Position numbers and translations under genes: made by a program. The notes beneath the pieces are model-generated. The model searched no databases, had not been told where the DNA came from, and worked only from the letters and a program-made list of their open reading frames with translations. 52,062 nucleotides of DNA from Ramlibacter sp. (lineage in GTDB: Bacteria; Pseudomonadota; Gammaproteobacteria; Burkholderiales; Burkholderiaceae_C). Location: assembly GCA_029237735.1 (NCBI GenBank), contig JAQZBU010000007.1, forward strand, positions 1 through 52,062. The letters run 5' to 3'. Shown one piece after another: positions 1-8,472 of this stretch (positions within the stretch are counted from its first letter, which is position 1; every line of letters begins with the position of its first letter).

Positions 1-1
1 C

Positions 2-460
2 TTCGACCTGAGCTACCTCATGTACGGCGCCGTGTTCTACATGGCCGGCGCCTACACGCTGTCGCGGGGGGGCCATGTGCGCGCCGACATGTTCTACCGG
101 CTGTGGAGCGAACGTACCCAGGCCGTCGTCGAGCTGGTGCTCTACGTCGTCTTTTTCTTTCCCGGCATCCTCGCGCTGGTCATCGCGGGCTCCGCGTACG
201 GGCTGGAGTCGATGCGCATCCGCGAGGTGAGCGTCAACAGCCCCGCCGGCGTGCCGATCTGGCCGCTCAAGATGATGATCTGTGTCGGCGCCGCGTTGAT
301 CGCGCTGCAAGGCTTCGCAGAGGTGCTGCGGTGCATCGTTTGCCTGCGTGAAGGGCAGTGGCCGGCCCGCCTGCACGACGTGGAGGAACTCGAGCAGCAG
401 ATCCTGCGCCAGCACGCGGAAAAGACGGCGGCCCAGGCGGGGCAGGGGGTGCCGCGATGA
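2..460 (+). CDS. TRAP transporter small permease (DctQ type), 5'-truncated by window edge
   Basis: This is the four-helix small membrane subunit of a tripartite ATP-independent periplasmic transporter, which works with the large permease and a periplasmic binding protein to import organic acids or related solutes by cation symport. The frame is open to the window edge, so the N-terminus is missing. Visible are hydrophobic helices around YVVFFFPGILALVIAG and ICVGAALIALQGFAEVLR, the characteristic GGHVRADM motif near the start, and a charged cytoplasmic tail. Its TGA overlaps the ATG of the large permease (ATGA), indicating translational coupling. The binding protein gene is presumably upstream, outside the window. 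The substrate cannot be read from this subunit. Confidence 0.88.
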   Translation, partial: FDLSYLMYGAVFYMAGAYTLSRGGHVRADMFYRLWSERTQAVVELVLYVVFFFPGILALVIAGSAYGLESMRIREVSVNSPAGVPIWPLKMMICVGAALIALQGFAEVLRCIVCLREGQWPARLHDVEELEQQILRQHAEKTAAQAGQGVPR

Positions 461-1803
461 GCGATCCGGCAGTCGCCCTGCTGATGCTCGGCATCCTGGT
501 CTTCACGATCTGCATCGGTTTCCCTGTCGCATTCACGCTCATGGCGCTGGGCGTGGGCTTCGGCTTCTACGCTTATTTCCAGGCGGGGCAGGCCTTCTTC
601 GACAGCCGCGTTTTCTACCTGCTGACGCAAAACACCTTTACGGTGCTCAACAACGACGCGCTGGTCTCCATCCCACTGTTTCTCCTGATGGGGTACCTCG
701 TCGAGCGAGCCAACATCCTGGACAACCTCTTCAAGAGCCTGCAGATCGCGCTGAAGGGCGTTCCCGGTTCGCTTGCCGTCGCGACTCTCGCGACCTGCGC
801 GCTGTTCGCGACCGCCACCGGCATCGTCGGTGCCGTGGTCACGCTGATGGGGCTGCTGGCCTTCCCGCAGATGATGAAGGCCGGCTACGACACCCGGCTC
901 GCGGCGGGCGTGATCTGCGCAGGAGGGTGCCTCGGCATCCTGATCCCGCCATCGATCATGCTGATCGTGTACGGCGCAGTCGCGGGCCTGTCGGTCGTGA
1001 AGCTTTACGCGGCGGCGTTCATTCCCGGGTTCTTCCTGGCGGGCATGTATATCGTGTACGTCATCGGCGTCGCGATTCTCAAGCCCGAGCGCGCTCCGCG
1101 CCTGCCGAAGGAAGAGGGCAACGTAAGCTTCGGCGAGCTGAGCGTGATGCTCCTGAAGTCCTTCTTCCCGCTGGCCCTGCTGATCCTGGCCGTGCTGGGG
1201 GCGATCATGTTCGGCATCGCGACGCCAACCGAGGCGGCCGCGGTGGGCGCCCTCGGTGCGATGCTGCTCGCGGCGGCGTATCGCGCGCTCACGTGGAAGG
1301 GGCTGCGCGAGTCGGTGTTCCTCACGGCGCGCACCTCCGCAATGGTGTGCTGGCTCTTCGTGGGTTCGGCGACGTTCGCGTCCATCTTCGCCTACCTCGG
1401 GGGCAACGAAATCATCAAGACGGCGGTTCTGGCGATGGACCTCAACGCCGTCACCTTCCTGCTGCTGTCCCAAGTGATCATCTTCGTTCTCGGCTGGCCG
1501 CTGGAGTGGACCGAGATCATCATCATCTTCGTCCCCATCTTTCTGCCCATGCTGCCGCACTTCGGCATCGACCCAATCCTGTTCGGCGTGCTGATCGCCC
1601 TGAACCTGCAGACTGCGTTCCTGTCGCCGCCGATGGCGATGTCGGCGTACTACCTCAAGGGAGTGAGTCCCCCCTCGGTGCTGTTGACGCAGATCTTCAG
1701 CGGCTGCATGCCATTCGTCTACGTGGTGCTGGTGACGATGCTGCTGGTGTACGTGTTCCCGGGCATCGCGATGTGGCTGCCCGATGCCCTTTATGGACGG
1801 TAA
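457..1803 (+). CDS. TRAP transporter large permease (DctM type)
   Basis: The product is a 448-residue, multi-helix inner-membrane protein that forms the translocation channel of a TRAP transporter. Long hydrophobic segments run through the whole protein, and the DctM-family pattern GGCLGILIPPSIMLIVYG (about residues 150-167) and ATPTEAAAVGALGAM are visible. The in-frame ORF extends upstream to 358, but I chose the ATG at 457 because the preceding 33 residues are low-complexity and overlap the small permease, while 457 gives the usual ATGA junction. The amidase gene begins 3 nt after the stop, so the substrate may be an amide or the amidase may act on what is imported; this is inference. Confidence 0.95.
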   Translation: MSDPAVALLMLGILVFTICIGFPVAFTLMALGVGFGFYAYFQAGQAFFDSRVFYLLTQNTFTVLNNDALVSIPLFLLMGYLVERANILDNLFKSLQIALKGVPGSLAVATLATCALFATATGIVGAVVTLMGLLAFPQMMKAGYDTRLAAGVICAGGCLGILIPPSIMLIVYGAVAGLSVVKLYAAAFIPGFFLAGMYIVYVIGVAILKPERAPRLPKEEGNVSFGELSVMLLKSFFPLALLILAVLGAIMFGIATPTEAAAVGALGAMLLAAAYRALTWKGLRESVFLTARTSAMVCWLFVGSATFASIFAYLGGNEIIKTAVLAMDLNAVTFLLLSQVIIFVLGWPLEWTEIIIIFVPIFLPMLPHFGIDPILFGVLIALNLQTAFLSPPMAMSAYYLKGVSPPSVLLTQIFSGCMPFVYVVLVTMLLVYVFPGIAMWLPDALYGR

Positions 1804-1806
1804 GAG

Positions 1807-3141
1807 ATGGATGTGACACAACTCGAAAGATGGTCGGCCACGGACGCGGCTCGCGCGATCCAGGCCGGTGCCATCAGCTCGGAACAGCTGGTGGAAGCCT
1901 GCCTGGCGCGCATCCGCGCCACCGAGCCGCAGGTGCAGGCGTGGCAGGCGCTCGACGAGACCCACGCGTTGACCCAGGCCCGGGCTCGCGACATGGACCG
2001 GCGGGAGGGTCGCCCCTGCGGCCCGCTGCACGGCGTACCGATCGGCATCAAGGACATCATCGACACGTCCGACCTTCCCACCGAGGACGGCACCGTGCTG
2101 CATGCCGGACGCACACCCGACCGCGACGCCACAGTCGTCTCGTTGCTGCGGGCAGCCGGCGCCGTGATCATGGGCAAGACGGTCACGACGGAGCTCGCGA
2201 CGTACTCGCCTGGCAAGACGCGCAACCCGCACAACTTCGAGCGCACACCCGGGGGTTCGTCCTCGGGTTCGGCCGCGGCTGTTGCCGCCGGCATGGTGCC
2301 GCTCGCGCTGGGCACGCAGACGAACGGGTCGATGATCCGGCCAGCGGCGTTTTGTGGGGTGTACGGCTTCAAACCCACCCACGGCCTGGTGCCGCGTCAC
2401 GGCATCCTCAAGCTGTCGCGAACGCTGGACTGCGTGGGGGTGTTCGCACGGTCGCTCGAGGATGTCGCCTTGGTGGCGGAGCAGCTGGTGGGTCATGACG
2501 AGAACGACCCCGACACGCGCCCCCGCGCACGTGTTCCGTTCCTGTCGACACTCGCGCAAGATCCCCCGCTGGAGCCGCGGCTGGCTTTCGTGAAGACGCC
2601 GATCTGGGATCGTGCCGATCAAACGACCCGGGAGGCGTTCGCCGAGCTCGCGGACGTGCTGGGCGCGCAATGCGAGGAGATCGAGCTACCGGGGTCGCTA
2701 GTGGGCGCTTGGGATTGGCTGCGCACGATCATGGAATCCGAAATGGCATTCAACCTGCAGGCCGAGTGGGAGCGCGGCCGCGACCGCCTGTCCGAGCCGC
2801 TGCGCGCGCAACTGGAACGGGGCCGCGAAGTGAGGGCCCTGGACTACCAGAACGCACTGGCGAAGATCGGCCAGCTCAACGAGGGCTTCGACGAGACGTT
2901 CTCGCGCTTCGACGCCATCCTCACGCCTTCGGCCCCGGGCACCGCGCCCGAGGCGGCGACGACCGGCGACCCGGCCTTCTGCACGCTCTGGTCGCTGTGC
3001 GGCATGCCAGCCTGCAACCTGCCCGTGATGACCGGCGTCGACGGGCTGCCGCTGGGCGTTCAGCTGGTCGGCCGAAGGGGCGACGATGCCCGCCTGCTGA
3101 GGACCGCACGGTGGCTGGTCGGCCGTGCCCTCGCCGACTGA
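1807..3141 (+). CDS. Amidase signature family hydrolase
   Basis: This 444-residue enzyme belongs to the amidase signature family, which hydrolyses C-N amide bonds with a Ser-cisSer-Lys triad. The catalytic lysine is Lys82 (in GVPIGIKDIID), the cis-serine lies in the GGSSSGSAAAVAAG signature (residues 149-162), and the nucleophile is Ser175 in TQTNGSMIRPAAF. The Gly before the nucleophile is preceded by Asn where many family members have Gly. The ATG is 3 nt after the TRAP permease stop, so the genes form one operon. No signal peptide is seen, so it should act in the cytoplasm on an imported amide. It is not a GatA: no gatB or gatC is nearby. The precise substrate is unknown. Confidence 0.92.
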   Translation: MDVTQLERWSATDAARAIQAGAISSEQLVEACLARIRATEPQVQAWQALDETHALTQARARDMDRREGRPCGPLHGVPIGIKDIIDTSDLPTEDGTVLHAGRTPDRDATVVSLLRAAGAVIMGKTVTTELATYSPGKTRNPHNFERTPGGSSSGSAAAVAAGMVPLALGTQTNGSMIRPAAFCGVYGFKPTHGLVPRHGILKLSRTLDCVGVFARSLEDVALVAEQLVGHDENDPDTRPRARVPFLSTLAQDPPLEPRLAFVKTPIWDRADQTTREAFAELADVLGAQCEEIELPGSLVGAWDWLRTIMESEMAFNLQAEWERGRDRLSEPLRAQLERGREVRALDYQNALAKIGQLNEGFDETFSRFDAILTPSAPGTAPEAATTGDPAFCTLWSLCGMPACNLPVMTGVDGLPLGVQLVGRRGDDARLLRTARWLVGRALAD

Positions 3142-3169
3142 ACAGATCGAATCGAAGCAAGGAGGCATC

Positions 3170-3334
3170 ATGCCCGTCAAGATCTTCGCCGCCGTCGTTT
3201 CCGTCGTGCTGGTCATCGGGTACCTTACCCCCGTCGTCCTGAAGCTCAAGGAGGCGGCGCTGGCTATCGTGATTGCCGTGGGGATTGCGATGATGCTGGC
3301 CGACCTCTGGCAATCGATCCGGGAACGCGAATAG
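3170..3334 (+). CDS. Small two-helix membrane protein, unknown function
   Basis: This 54-residue protein has two hydrophobic segments (about residues 5-24 and 28-46) and a charged C-terminal tail (WQSIRERE), so it is probably an inner-membrane hairpin. The frame is open from 3125, but the ATG at 3170 is preceded by a strong AAGGAGG ribosome binding site at 3159-3165, which decides the start. It lies 28 nt after the amidase stop and may be the last gene of the TRAP-amidase operon. I do not recognise a family; a role as an accessory subunit of the transporter is possible but only by position. Confidence 0.7.
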   Translation: MPVKIFAAVVSVVLVIGYLTPVVLKLKEAALAIVIAVGIAMMLADLWQSIRERE

Positions 3335-3389
3335 GCGCGCTACCACCGGACCTCCGACGGGCCTAAACTCTGGGCTGAAGGTGCATCGC

Positions 3390-4523
3390 ATGAACCAGCC
3401 CCTACAACTTTTCGACCCGGCCTCCAGCACTTATACGTACGTCCTCTTCGACGAAGGCTCACGAGAGGCCGTCATCATCGACCCTGTCGACGACCAGCTC
3501 GCGCGAGACCTCGCGGTGCTGCGCGAGCACGGCCTGCGCCTGGCCTGGGCCCTGGAAACCCACGCCCATGCGGACCACATCACTAGCGCCGGCCTGCTGG
3601 CGGAGCACACCGGCGCGCGCACGGCCGCGCCCGAAGGCTGCGGCATCGGGACGGCCGCCGTGCAGTTGAAGGATGGCGACGTGCTGCGCTTCGGCCCCGA
3701 GCAGCTGAAGGCCCTGCACACCCCAGGCCACACGGCGGGCAGCATGAGCTACTTGTGGCGCGGCCATGTGTTCACGGGCGACACCTTGCTGGTCAACGGC
3801 TGCGGCCGCACTGACTTCCAGTCGGGCAGCGCGGCGGCGCTGTACCGCAGCCTCACCGAAGTGCTGTTCGCGTTGCCCGATGACACCGTGGTATGGCCGG
3901 GCCACGATTACCAGGGGCGTACGCACACCACCATCGGCGCCGAGAAAACCGGCAACGCCCGTGTGGCTGGAAAGACGCTGGCAGAATTCAAGGCGATCAT
4001 GGATGAATTGAACCTGCCCAAACCCCGCCGGCTGGATGAGGCCGTGCCCGCGAACCTGAGCTCCGGCCTGCGGCACGACGCCGGGGCGGCGGCGGCCGAA
4101 CCGGCCCGCGGGCCCGACCAGCCGCGGCCCGCGCAGGGTTATGCCGGCGACATCCCGCCGCAGCTGGCCTATAACTGGTGGAAGAGCGGGGAGGCGGTGC
4201 TGGTGGATGTGCGAAGCGACGCCGAGCGCGAGTGGGTGGGTTTCATTCCCGGCGCGGTGCCGCTGGCCTGGAAGCAATGGCCGGGCATGGCGCTGAATGC
4301 GTCTTACGACGACGAACTGAAGGCGGCCGTGCCGCCGGGCAAGAAGGCGTTGTTGCTGTGCCGCAGCGGCGTGCGGTCCATCGCCGCGGCCCGGCGGGCG
4401 ACCGAGCTCGGCATCGAGGCGTACAACGTGCTGGAAGGTTTCGAGGGCGACCCCGACGAGAATGCGCAGCGGGGCAAGCGCGGCGGCTGGCGCTACAGGG
4501 GCCTGCCGTGGCGGCAGCGCTGA
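3390..4523 (+). CDS. Metallo-beta-lactamase-fold persulfide dioxygenase fused to rhodanese domain
   Basis: This 377-residue fusion joins an ETHE1-like persulfide dioxygenase to a rhodanese sulfurtransferase. The first domain shows the metal-binding motif THAHADH (His58, His60, Asp62, His63), GHTAGS with His114, GDTLL with Asp131 and His172; ETHE1-type enzymes use one iron to oxidise glutathione persulfide to sulfite. After an Ala/Pro-rich linker (about 229-252) comes a rhodanese domain with active-site CRSGVR (Cys324). Known persulfide dioxygenase-rhodanese fusions couple thiosulfate or sulfite chemistry to glutathione persulfide. The ATG at 3390 follows a GAAGG ribosome binding site; an in-frame GTG at 3381 is less likely. 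A generic glyoxalase-II-like hydrolase is the alternative. Confidence 0.88.
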   Translation: MNQPLQLFDPASSTYTYVLFDEGSREAVIIDPVDDQLARDLAVLREHGLRLAWALETHAHADHITSAGLLAEHTGARTAAPEGCGIGTAAVQLKDGDVLRFGPEQLKALHTPGHTAGSMSYLWRGHVFTGDTLLVNGCGRTDFQSGSAAALYRSLTEVLFALPDDTVVWPGHDYQGRTHTTIGAEKTGNARVAGKTLAEFKAIMDELNLPKPRRLDEAVPANLSSGLRHDAGAAAAEPARGPDQPRPAQGYAGDIPPQLAYNWWKSGEAVLVDVRSDAEREWVGFIPGAVPLAWKQWPGMALNASYDDELKAAVPPGKKALLLCRSGVRSIAAARRATELGIEAYNVLEGFEGDPDENAQRGKRGGWRYRGLPWRQR

Positions 4524-4564
4524 GCGCCGCGCCTTTACTCCCATATTCAAAAGAAGAGCAACTC

Positions 4565-5791
4565 ATGGCTGTGAATCTTGCCGCGCCGCGTGCCGGCGAT
4601 CTCCATCCCGTTCCGGGCGTGCGCATCGGCGTCGCCGAGGCGGGCATCCGCAAGGCCAACCGCAAGGACCTCACGATCGTCCTCATCGACGAAGGTGCCT
4701 CGGTCGCGGGCGTCTTCACGCAGAATCGCTTTTGCGCGGCGCCCGTGCAGGTGTGCCGCGAAAACCTCGCTCGCGGAGGCATCCGCGCCATGGTCATCAA
4801 CACCGGCAACGCCAACGCTGGAACGGGCGAGGATGGCCTGGTGCGGGCACGAAGAACCTGCATCGCGCTCGCCCGCAAGCTGGAAATCGCGCCGGAGCAG
4901 GTGCTGCCGTTCTCAACGGGCGTGATCATGGAGCCCCTGCCGGTGGACCGCATCGAGGCGGGCATGCCCGCGGCGCTGGCTGACGCATCCGATTCCAACT
5001 GGCTGCGTGCGGCGGAAGGCATCATGACGACCGACACCGTGCCCAAGGCCTTCAGCCGCCAGGTGACCATCGACGGCGTGACGGTCAGCATCACTGGCAT
5101 CAGCAAGGGCGCGGGCATGATCCGGCCCAACATGGCGACGATGCTGGGCTTCATGGCCACCGACGCGAAGGTGGATGCCGGCGTGATGCGACAACTTGCG
5201 CTCGAGCTGGCGGAAGGCTCCTTCAACCGCGTCACGGTGGACGGCGACACGTCCACCAACGATTCCTTCGTGGTCATTGCCACCAACAAGGCCGCGCACG
5301 CGCCCATCACTTCGCTTGCGAGCGCCGCCGGCCAGTCGCTCAAGGCCGCGATGCTCGATGTAGCGCGGCTGCTGGCCCAGGCCATCGTGCGCGATGGCGA
5401 GGGCGCCACCAAGTTCATCACCGTGCGGGTGGAGGGCGGCAAGACCGGCGAGGAGTGCCGCAAAGTGGCATACGCGATCGCGCACTCGCCACTCGTCAAG
5501 ACCGCGTTCTTCGCCAGCGACCCCAACCTGGGCCGCATCCTGGCGGCCGTGGGATATGCGGGTATCGACGACCTCGACCAGACGAAGATCGACCTGTACC
5601 TCGATGACGTTCATGTCGCAGTCAACGGCGGGCGCAACCCCGCCTACCGCGAAGAGGATGGCCAGCGCGTGATGAAGCAAAGCGAGATCACGGTGCAGGT
5701 CGGCCTGGGTCGCGGAGACGCGGCCGACACGGTGTGGACGTGCGACTTCAGCCACGAATACGTCAGCATCAACGCCGACTACCGTTCATGA
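4565..5791 (+). CDS. argJ: Bifunctional glutamate N-acetyltransferase / ornithine acetyltransferase ArgJ
   Basis: ArgJ transfers the acetyl group from N-acetylornithine to glutamate, recycling acetyl groups in arginine synthesis; many ArgJ enzymes also use acetyl-CoA. The 408-residue product has the usual length and the autoproteolytic site in [16 protein letters not shown], with Thr192 as the new N-terminal nucleophile after self-cleavage into alpha and beta chains. Other family patterns are NTGNANAGTG (79-88) and FASDPNLGR near the C-terminus. The frame is open upstream to 4178 through the rhodanese gene, but the ATG at 4565, preceded by AAGAAGAG, gives the family start. Its stop overlaps the next ATG by 4 nt. 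Whether the enzyme is mono- or bifunctional cannot be decided from sequence alone. Confidence 0.96.
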   Translation: MAVNLAAPRAGDLHPVPGVRIGVAEAGIRKANRKDLTIVLIDEGASVAGVFTQNRFCAAPVQVCRENLARGGIRAMVINTGNANAGTGEDGLVRARRTCIALARKLEIAPEQVLPFSTGVIMEPLPVDRIEAGMPAALADASDSNWLRAAEGIMTTDTVPKAFSRQVTIDGVTVSITGISKGAGMIRPNMATMLGFMATDAKVDAGVMRQLALELAEGSFNRVTVDGDTSTNDSFVVIATNKAAHAPITSLASAAGQSLKAAMLDVARLLAQAIVRDGEGATKFITVRVEGGKTGEECRKVAYAIAHSPLVKTAFFASDPNLGRILAAVGYAGIDDLDQTKIDLYLDDVHVAVNGGRNPAYREEDGQRVMKQSEITVQVGLGRGDAADTVWTCDFSHEYVSINADYRS

Positions 5792-6660
5792 GCGACAAAC
5801 TGGAGAAGCTGATCGAGCGCGCGGGGCAACTGATCGCCCGCATCGAGGCGATCTTGCCGCAACCTTTGTCCGCGCCGGACTGGAGCGCCTCCACCGCCTG
5901 GCGATACCGCAAGCGCTCGACAGGGCACGGCTCGCTGGAGCCGGTGCGGCATGTCGCGGCGATCCGCCTTGCCGACCTGAAGGAGATCGACGCGCAGAAG
6001 GAAAAGATCCAGCGCAACACGCTTCAGTTCGTGGAGGGGCATCCCGCCAACAACGTTCTGCTGACGGGTGCGCGCGGCACCGGGAAGTCGTCGCTTATCA
6101 AAGCCTGCCTCAACGAATACGCCTCCCAGGGCCTGCGCCTGATCGAGGTGGACAAGGCCGACCTGGTCGACTTGCCGGATATCGTCGACGTGGTCGCACC
6201 GCAGAATGAAAAGTTCATCGTCTATTGCGACGACCTGAGTTTCGAGGAGGGCGAGCCGGGGTACAAGGCGCTCAAGTCGATCCTGGACGGTTCCGTCGCG
6301 GCCGCCACGCCCAACGTGCTGATCTACGCGACCAGCAACCGCCGCCACCTGCTGCCCGAGTACATGAAGGAGAACCTCAGCTATACCCACACGGAGGACG
6401 GAGAGGTACACCCGGGTGAGGTGGTCGAGGAGAAGATTTCGCTGTCCGAGCGCTTCGGGCTGTGGGTGAGTTTCTATCCGTTCACGCAGGACGAATACCT
6501 CGCGATCACGGCCCAGTGGCTCGCCTGGTTCGGCGTGAAGGCAGAGGTGATTTCCGCCGCGCGCCCCGAGGCGCTCGTGTGGGCGCTGGAGCGCGGCTCG
6601 CGCAGCGGCCGCGTGGCCTACCAGTTCGCGCGCGACTACGCAGGCCGTCACCCGGCATGA
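5788..6660 (+). CDS. DUF815 family AAA-like ATP-binding protein
   Basis: This 290-residue soluble protein is an ATPase of the DUF815 family, whose cellular role is not established. A Walker A motif is at residues 94-101 (GARGTGKS) and a Walker B-like segment FIVYCDD at 143-149. A later [13 protein letters not shown] segment resembles a sensor region. The ATG at 5788 overlaps the argJ stop (ATGA) and the stop overlaps the mutT start in the same way, so three genes are translationally coupled. The argJ-DUF815-mutT order gives no obvious shared pathway. A motor or chaperone role is inferred only from the fold. Confidence 0.88.
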   Translation: MSDKLEKLIERAGQLIARIEAILPQPLSAPDWSASTAWRYRKRSTGHGSLEPVRHVAAIRLADLKEIDAQKEKIQRNTLQFVEGHPANNVLLTGARGTGKSSLIKACLNEYASQGLRLIEVDKADLVDLPDIVDVVAPQNEKFIVYCDDLSFEEGEPGYKALKSILDGSVAAATPNVLIYATSNRRHLLPEYMKENLSYTHTEDGEVHPGEVVEEKISLSERFGLWVSFYPFTQDEYLAITAQWLAWFGVKAEVISAARPEALVWALERGSRSGRVAYQFARDYAGRHPA

Positions 6661-7145
6661 GTGCGCGGTCGGCGAAGCCGCTGGTGGCGCACCCTGACCG
6701 CCCCCGGCAGGGTGGTCCCGACCGATCTGAAGTCGAAGTCGCGGTTGGCGTGCTGATCCGCCCCGACGGCGCCTTCCTGCTCACCTCCCGTCCGCCCGGC
6801 AAGGTGTACGAGGGCTATTGGGAATTCCCCGGCGGCAAGGTGGAGCCGGGTGAATCCGTGGAGCAGGCGCTGCGGCGCGAACTGGTCGAGGAGATCGGGG
6901 TCGTGATTGGCGCCGTGCATCCGTGGCGCGTCGAACGCGTGGACTACCCGCACGCGCTCGTCCGGCTGAATTTCTGCAAGGTGTTCGAATGGAGCGGCGA
7001 GCTGCACATGCACGAGGGCCAGTCGTTCGCGTGGGAGATGTTGCCGGTGCAGGTGCGCCCCGTGTTGCCGGGCACCGTGCCCGTGCTCGATTGGTTCGCG
7101 CAGGAACGGAGCTTCGAAGGCCCGACCCACACGCAAGGGGCCTAA
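6657..7145 (+). CDS. mutT: Nudix hydrolase MutT (8-oxo-dGTP diphosphatase)
   Basis: MutT cleaves 8-oxo-dGTP to the monophosphate and so stops oxidised guanine from being built into DNA. The 162-residue product carries a complete Nudix box, with GGKVEPGES followed by REL.EEIG, matching G-x5-E-x7-REUxEExGU. The preceding SRPPGKVYEGYWEFPGG is typical of MutT rather than of other Nudix enzymes. The frame is open upstream to 6462 inside the ATPase gene; I chose the ATG at 6657 because it makes a 4-nt ATGA overlap. The N-terminal 22 residues are poorly conserved in style and may be flexible. A palindromic repeat starts 5 nt after the stop. Confidence 0.93.
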   Translation: MSARSAKPLVAHPDRPRQGGPDRSEVEVAVGVLIRPDGAFLLTSRPPGKVYEGYWEFPGGKVEPGESVEQALRRELVEEIGVVIGAVHPWRVERVDYPHALVRLNFCKVFEWSGELHMHEGQSFAWEMLPVQVRPVLPGTVPVLDWFAQERSFEGPTHTQGA

Positions 7146-7149
7146 AAGT

Positions 7150-7197
7150 CTGCGCGGCAGAGAGCAAGTTGTCATGCCGGACTTGATCCGGCATCCA
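7150..7197 (+). repeat. REP-like palindromic repeat, arm 1 flanking the IS remnant
   Basis: A 12-nt block CTGCGCGGCAGA (7150-7161) is followed by a 27-nt hairpin element (7171-7197): GTCA, then a stem around TGCCGGA/TCCGGCA with a CTTGA-type loop, then TCCA. The same 27 nt and the same 12-nt block occur in inverse orientation at 8218-8263. The element begins 5 nt after the mutT stop, so it may also serve as an mRNA 3' hairpin. Confidence 0.85.
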
Positions 7198-8217
7198 TCG
7201 GTGCGCGACGTCATCGTTGAGTGATGCAGGGGCGTTACAGGACCTTCCATGCACGGTATGCCAAGGATGGCCCGCCCAATCAGCCGTTCCATCCGGCGAT
7301 GATGGTCAAGGTGCTGATCTACGGCTACGCCACAGGCGTGTTCAGCTCGCGCAAGCTGGCCAGGAAGCTGCACGAGGACGTAGCGTTTCGAGTGCTCTCG
7401 GCGGGCAACTTCCCGGCCCATCGCACTTTGAGCGACTTCCGCGCGTTTCACCTGAAGGAGCTGAGCGAGCTGTTCGTGCAGGTGGTGCGCCTGGCTCGCG
7501 AAATGGGGCTGGTGAAGCTGGGCACCATCGCGGTGGACGGCACCAAGGTGAAGGCCAACGCGAGTCGCCACAAGGCCATGAGCTACGAGCGCATGCTCAA
7601 GGCCGAGGTCGAGCTGAAGGCGCAGATCAAGGCACTACTGGACAGAGCAAAGGCCGCCGACGAGGCCGAGAAGAACGAGCCGGAGCTGGACATCCCGGCC
7701 GAGCTGGCCCGACGCCAAGACCGGCTCGATCAAATCGCGCAGGCCAAGGCACGCCTTGAGAGCCGCCAGCGGGACGCCCGATAGCGGCGAGTTGCAGGCG
7801 GTGTTCGAGCACCTCAAAGATCATCCTAGCGAGTTGGTGGTGGCACTGGGGCGCGAGGGCAAGGAGCAAGTCGAAATCGATCCCAGCCAGTACCCGTGCA
7901 CAGTGGCCATGGCCGCGAAGATGCAAACCGAAGAAGGCCGGCGCGCCTATCGCAAGCGCAAGTGGATCGCCGAGCCGCCCAACGGCTGGATCAAGAACGT
8001 GCTGGGGTTTCGCCAGTTCAGCATGAGAGGGCTACACCGCGCGCAAGCGGAGTTCAAGCTCGTGTGCCTGGCGCTGAATCTGCGCAGGATGTGCGTCCTG
8101 CAGCTCAGATAAGCACAAGAACAGATAAAACGAGGCGCCCCACGCCACTCACGGCTACTGGCGCCCGCCCCACACACCTCAATACTCACTTCGAGCAAAG
8201 AAATTGGCTCGCCACAG
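7198..8217 (+). mobile_element. Decayed IS1182-family insertion sequence remnant
   Basis: This interval between two inverted palindromic repeats holds a broken transposase and short non-coding flanks (7198-7223 and 8113-8217). Both coding halves read as IS1182-type transposase, but the N-terminal part, the middle and the reading frame are lost. I could not identify terminal inverted repeats of the IS itself or a target-site duplication. It is the only clear transferred DNA in the window and cannot move without a helper transposase. Confidence 0.75.
7224..8112 (+). pseudogene. IS1182-family transposase, truncated, internally deleted and frameshifted
   Basis: The first part (7224-7784) reads MMVKVLIYGYATGVFSSRKLARK, then the DGTKVKANAS and KAMSYERM segments typical of IS1182-type transposases. 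It lacks the usual N-terminal start, and ends in a stop soon after ARLESRQRD. The similarity resumes in another frame (about 7790-8112) with AVFEHLKDHPSELVV and the C-terminal YRKRKWIAEPPNGWIKNVLGF and FSMRGLHRAQAEF segments. Compared with my memory of full-length relatives, roughly 110-120 residues between these blocks, including part of the DDE catalytic core, are missing. The gene is therefore dead. The estimate of the missing length needs an alignment. Confidence 0.85.
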
Positions 8218-8263
8218 TGGATGCCGGATCAAGTCCGGCATGACAAAACCTTCTGCCGCGCAG
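8218..8263 (-). repeat. REP-like palindromic repeat, arm 2 flanking the IS remnant
   Basis: Read on the minus strand, this is the same unit as at 7150-7197: the 12-nt block (8252-8263), a 7-nt spacer that differs from the 9-nt spacer of arm 1, and the identical 27-nt hairpin element (8218-8244). It ends 4 nt before the yacG stop codon at 8268, so it lies at the 3' end of the minus-strand gene, mirroring arm 1 at the 3' end of mutT. Confidence 0.85.
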
Positions 8264-8267
8264 GGGC

Positions 8268-8462
8268 CTAGTCTTCCTCCCGCGGCGGCTTTTCGGGCAC
8301 GCGGAAACTCTCGCTGGCCCATGCCCCCAGGTCCATGTTCTTGCAGCGCTCCGAACAGAACGGCCGATAGGGGTTGGAGGGGGCATAAATGCTATCGCCC
8401 CCGCAAGCCGGGCAGCGCACCACGCGCGGCTTGCCATTGGCGGGGATGTCCGGCTGTCCCAT
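8268..8462 (-). CDS. yacG: DNA gyrase inhibitor / zinc-binding protein YacG
   Basis: YacG is a small zinc-finger protein; the E. coli homologue binds GyrB and inhibits gyrase. The 64-residue product has the expected length and the four zinc ligands in CPACGG and FCSERCK, with the [14 protein letters not shown] motif that marks the family. The acidic C-terminal tail (PEKPPREED) is also usual. It lies downstream of zapD and coaE on the same strand, the common coaE-zapD-yacG order of proteobacteria, and its 3' end abuts the palindromic repeat beside the IS remnant. Confidence 0.95.
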   Translation of the reverse strand: MGQPDIPANGKPRVVRCPACGGDSIYAPSNPYRPFCSERCKNMDLGAWASESFRVPEKPPREED

Positions 8463-8472
8463 CGCGGCTTCC

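Noticed and set aside
142..2670. Long minus-strand open frame (842 codons) across the TRAP and amidase genes
   Set aside because: It is antisense to three well-supported genes, is rich in Arg, His and Gln in the way of high-GC shadow frames, and shows no domain.
7146..8267. Functional insertion sequence or defence gene cargo
   Set aside because: Only a dead transposase is present, and no other ORF in the interval has a recognisable domain.
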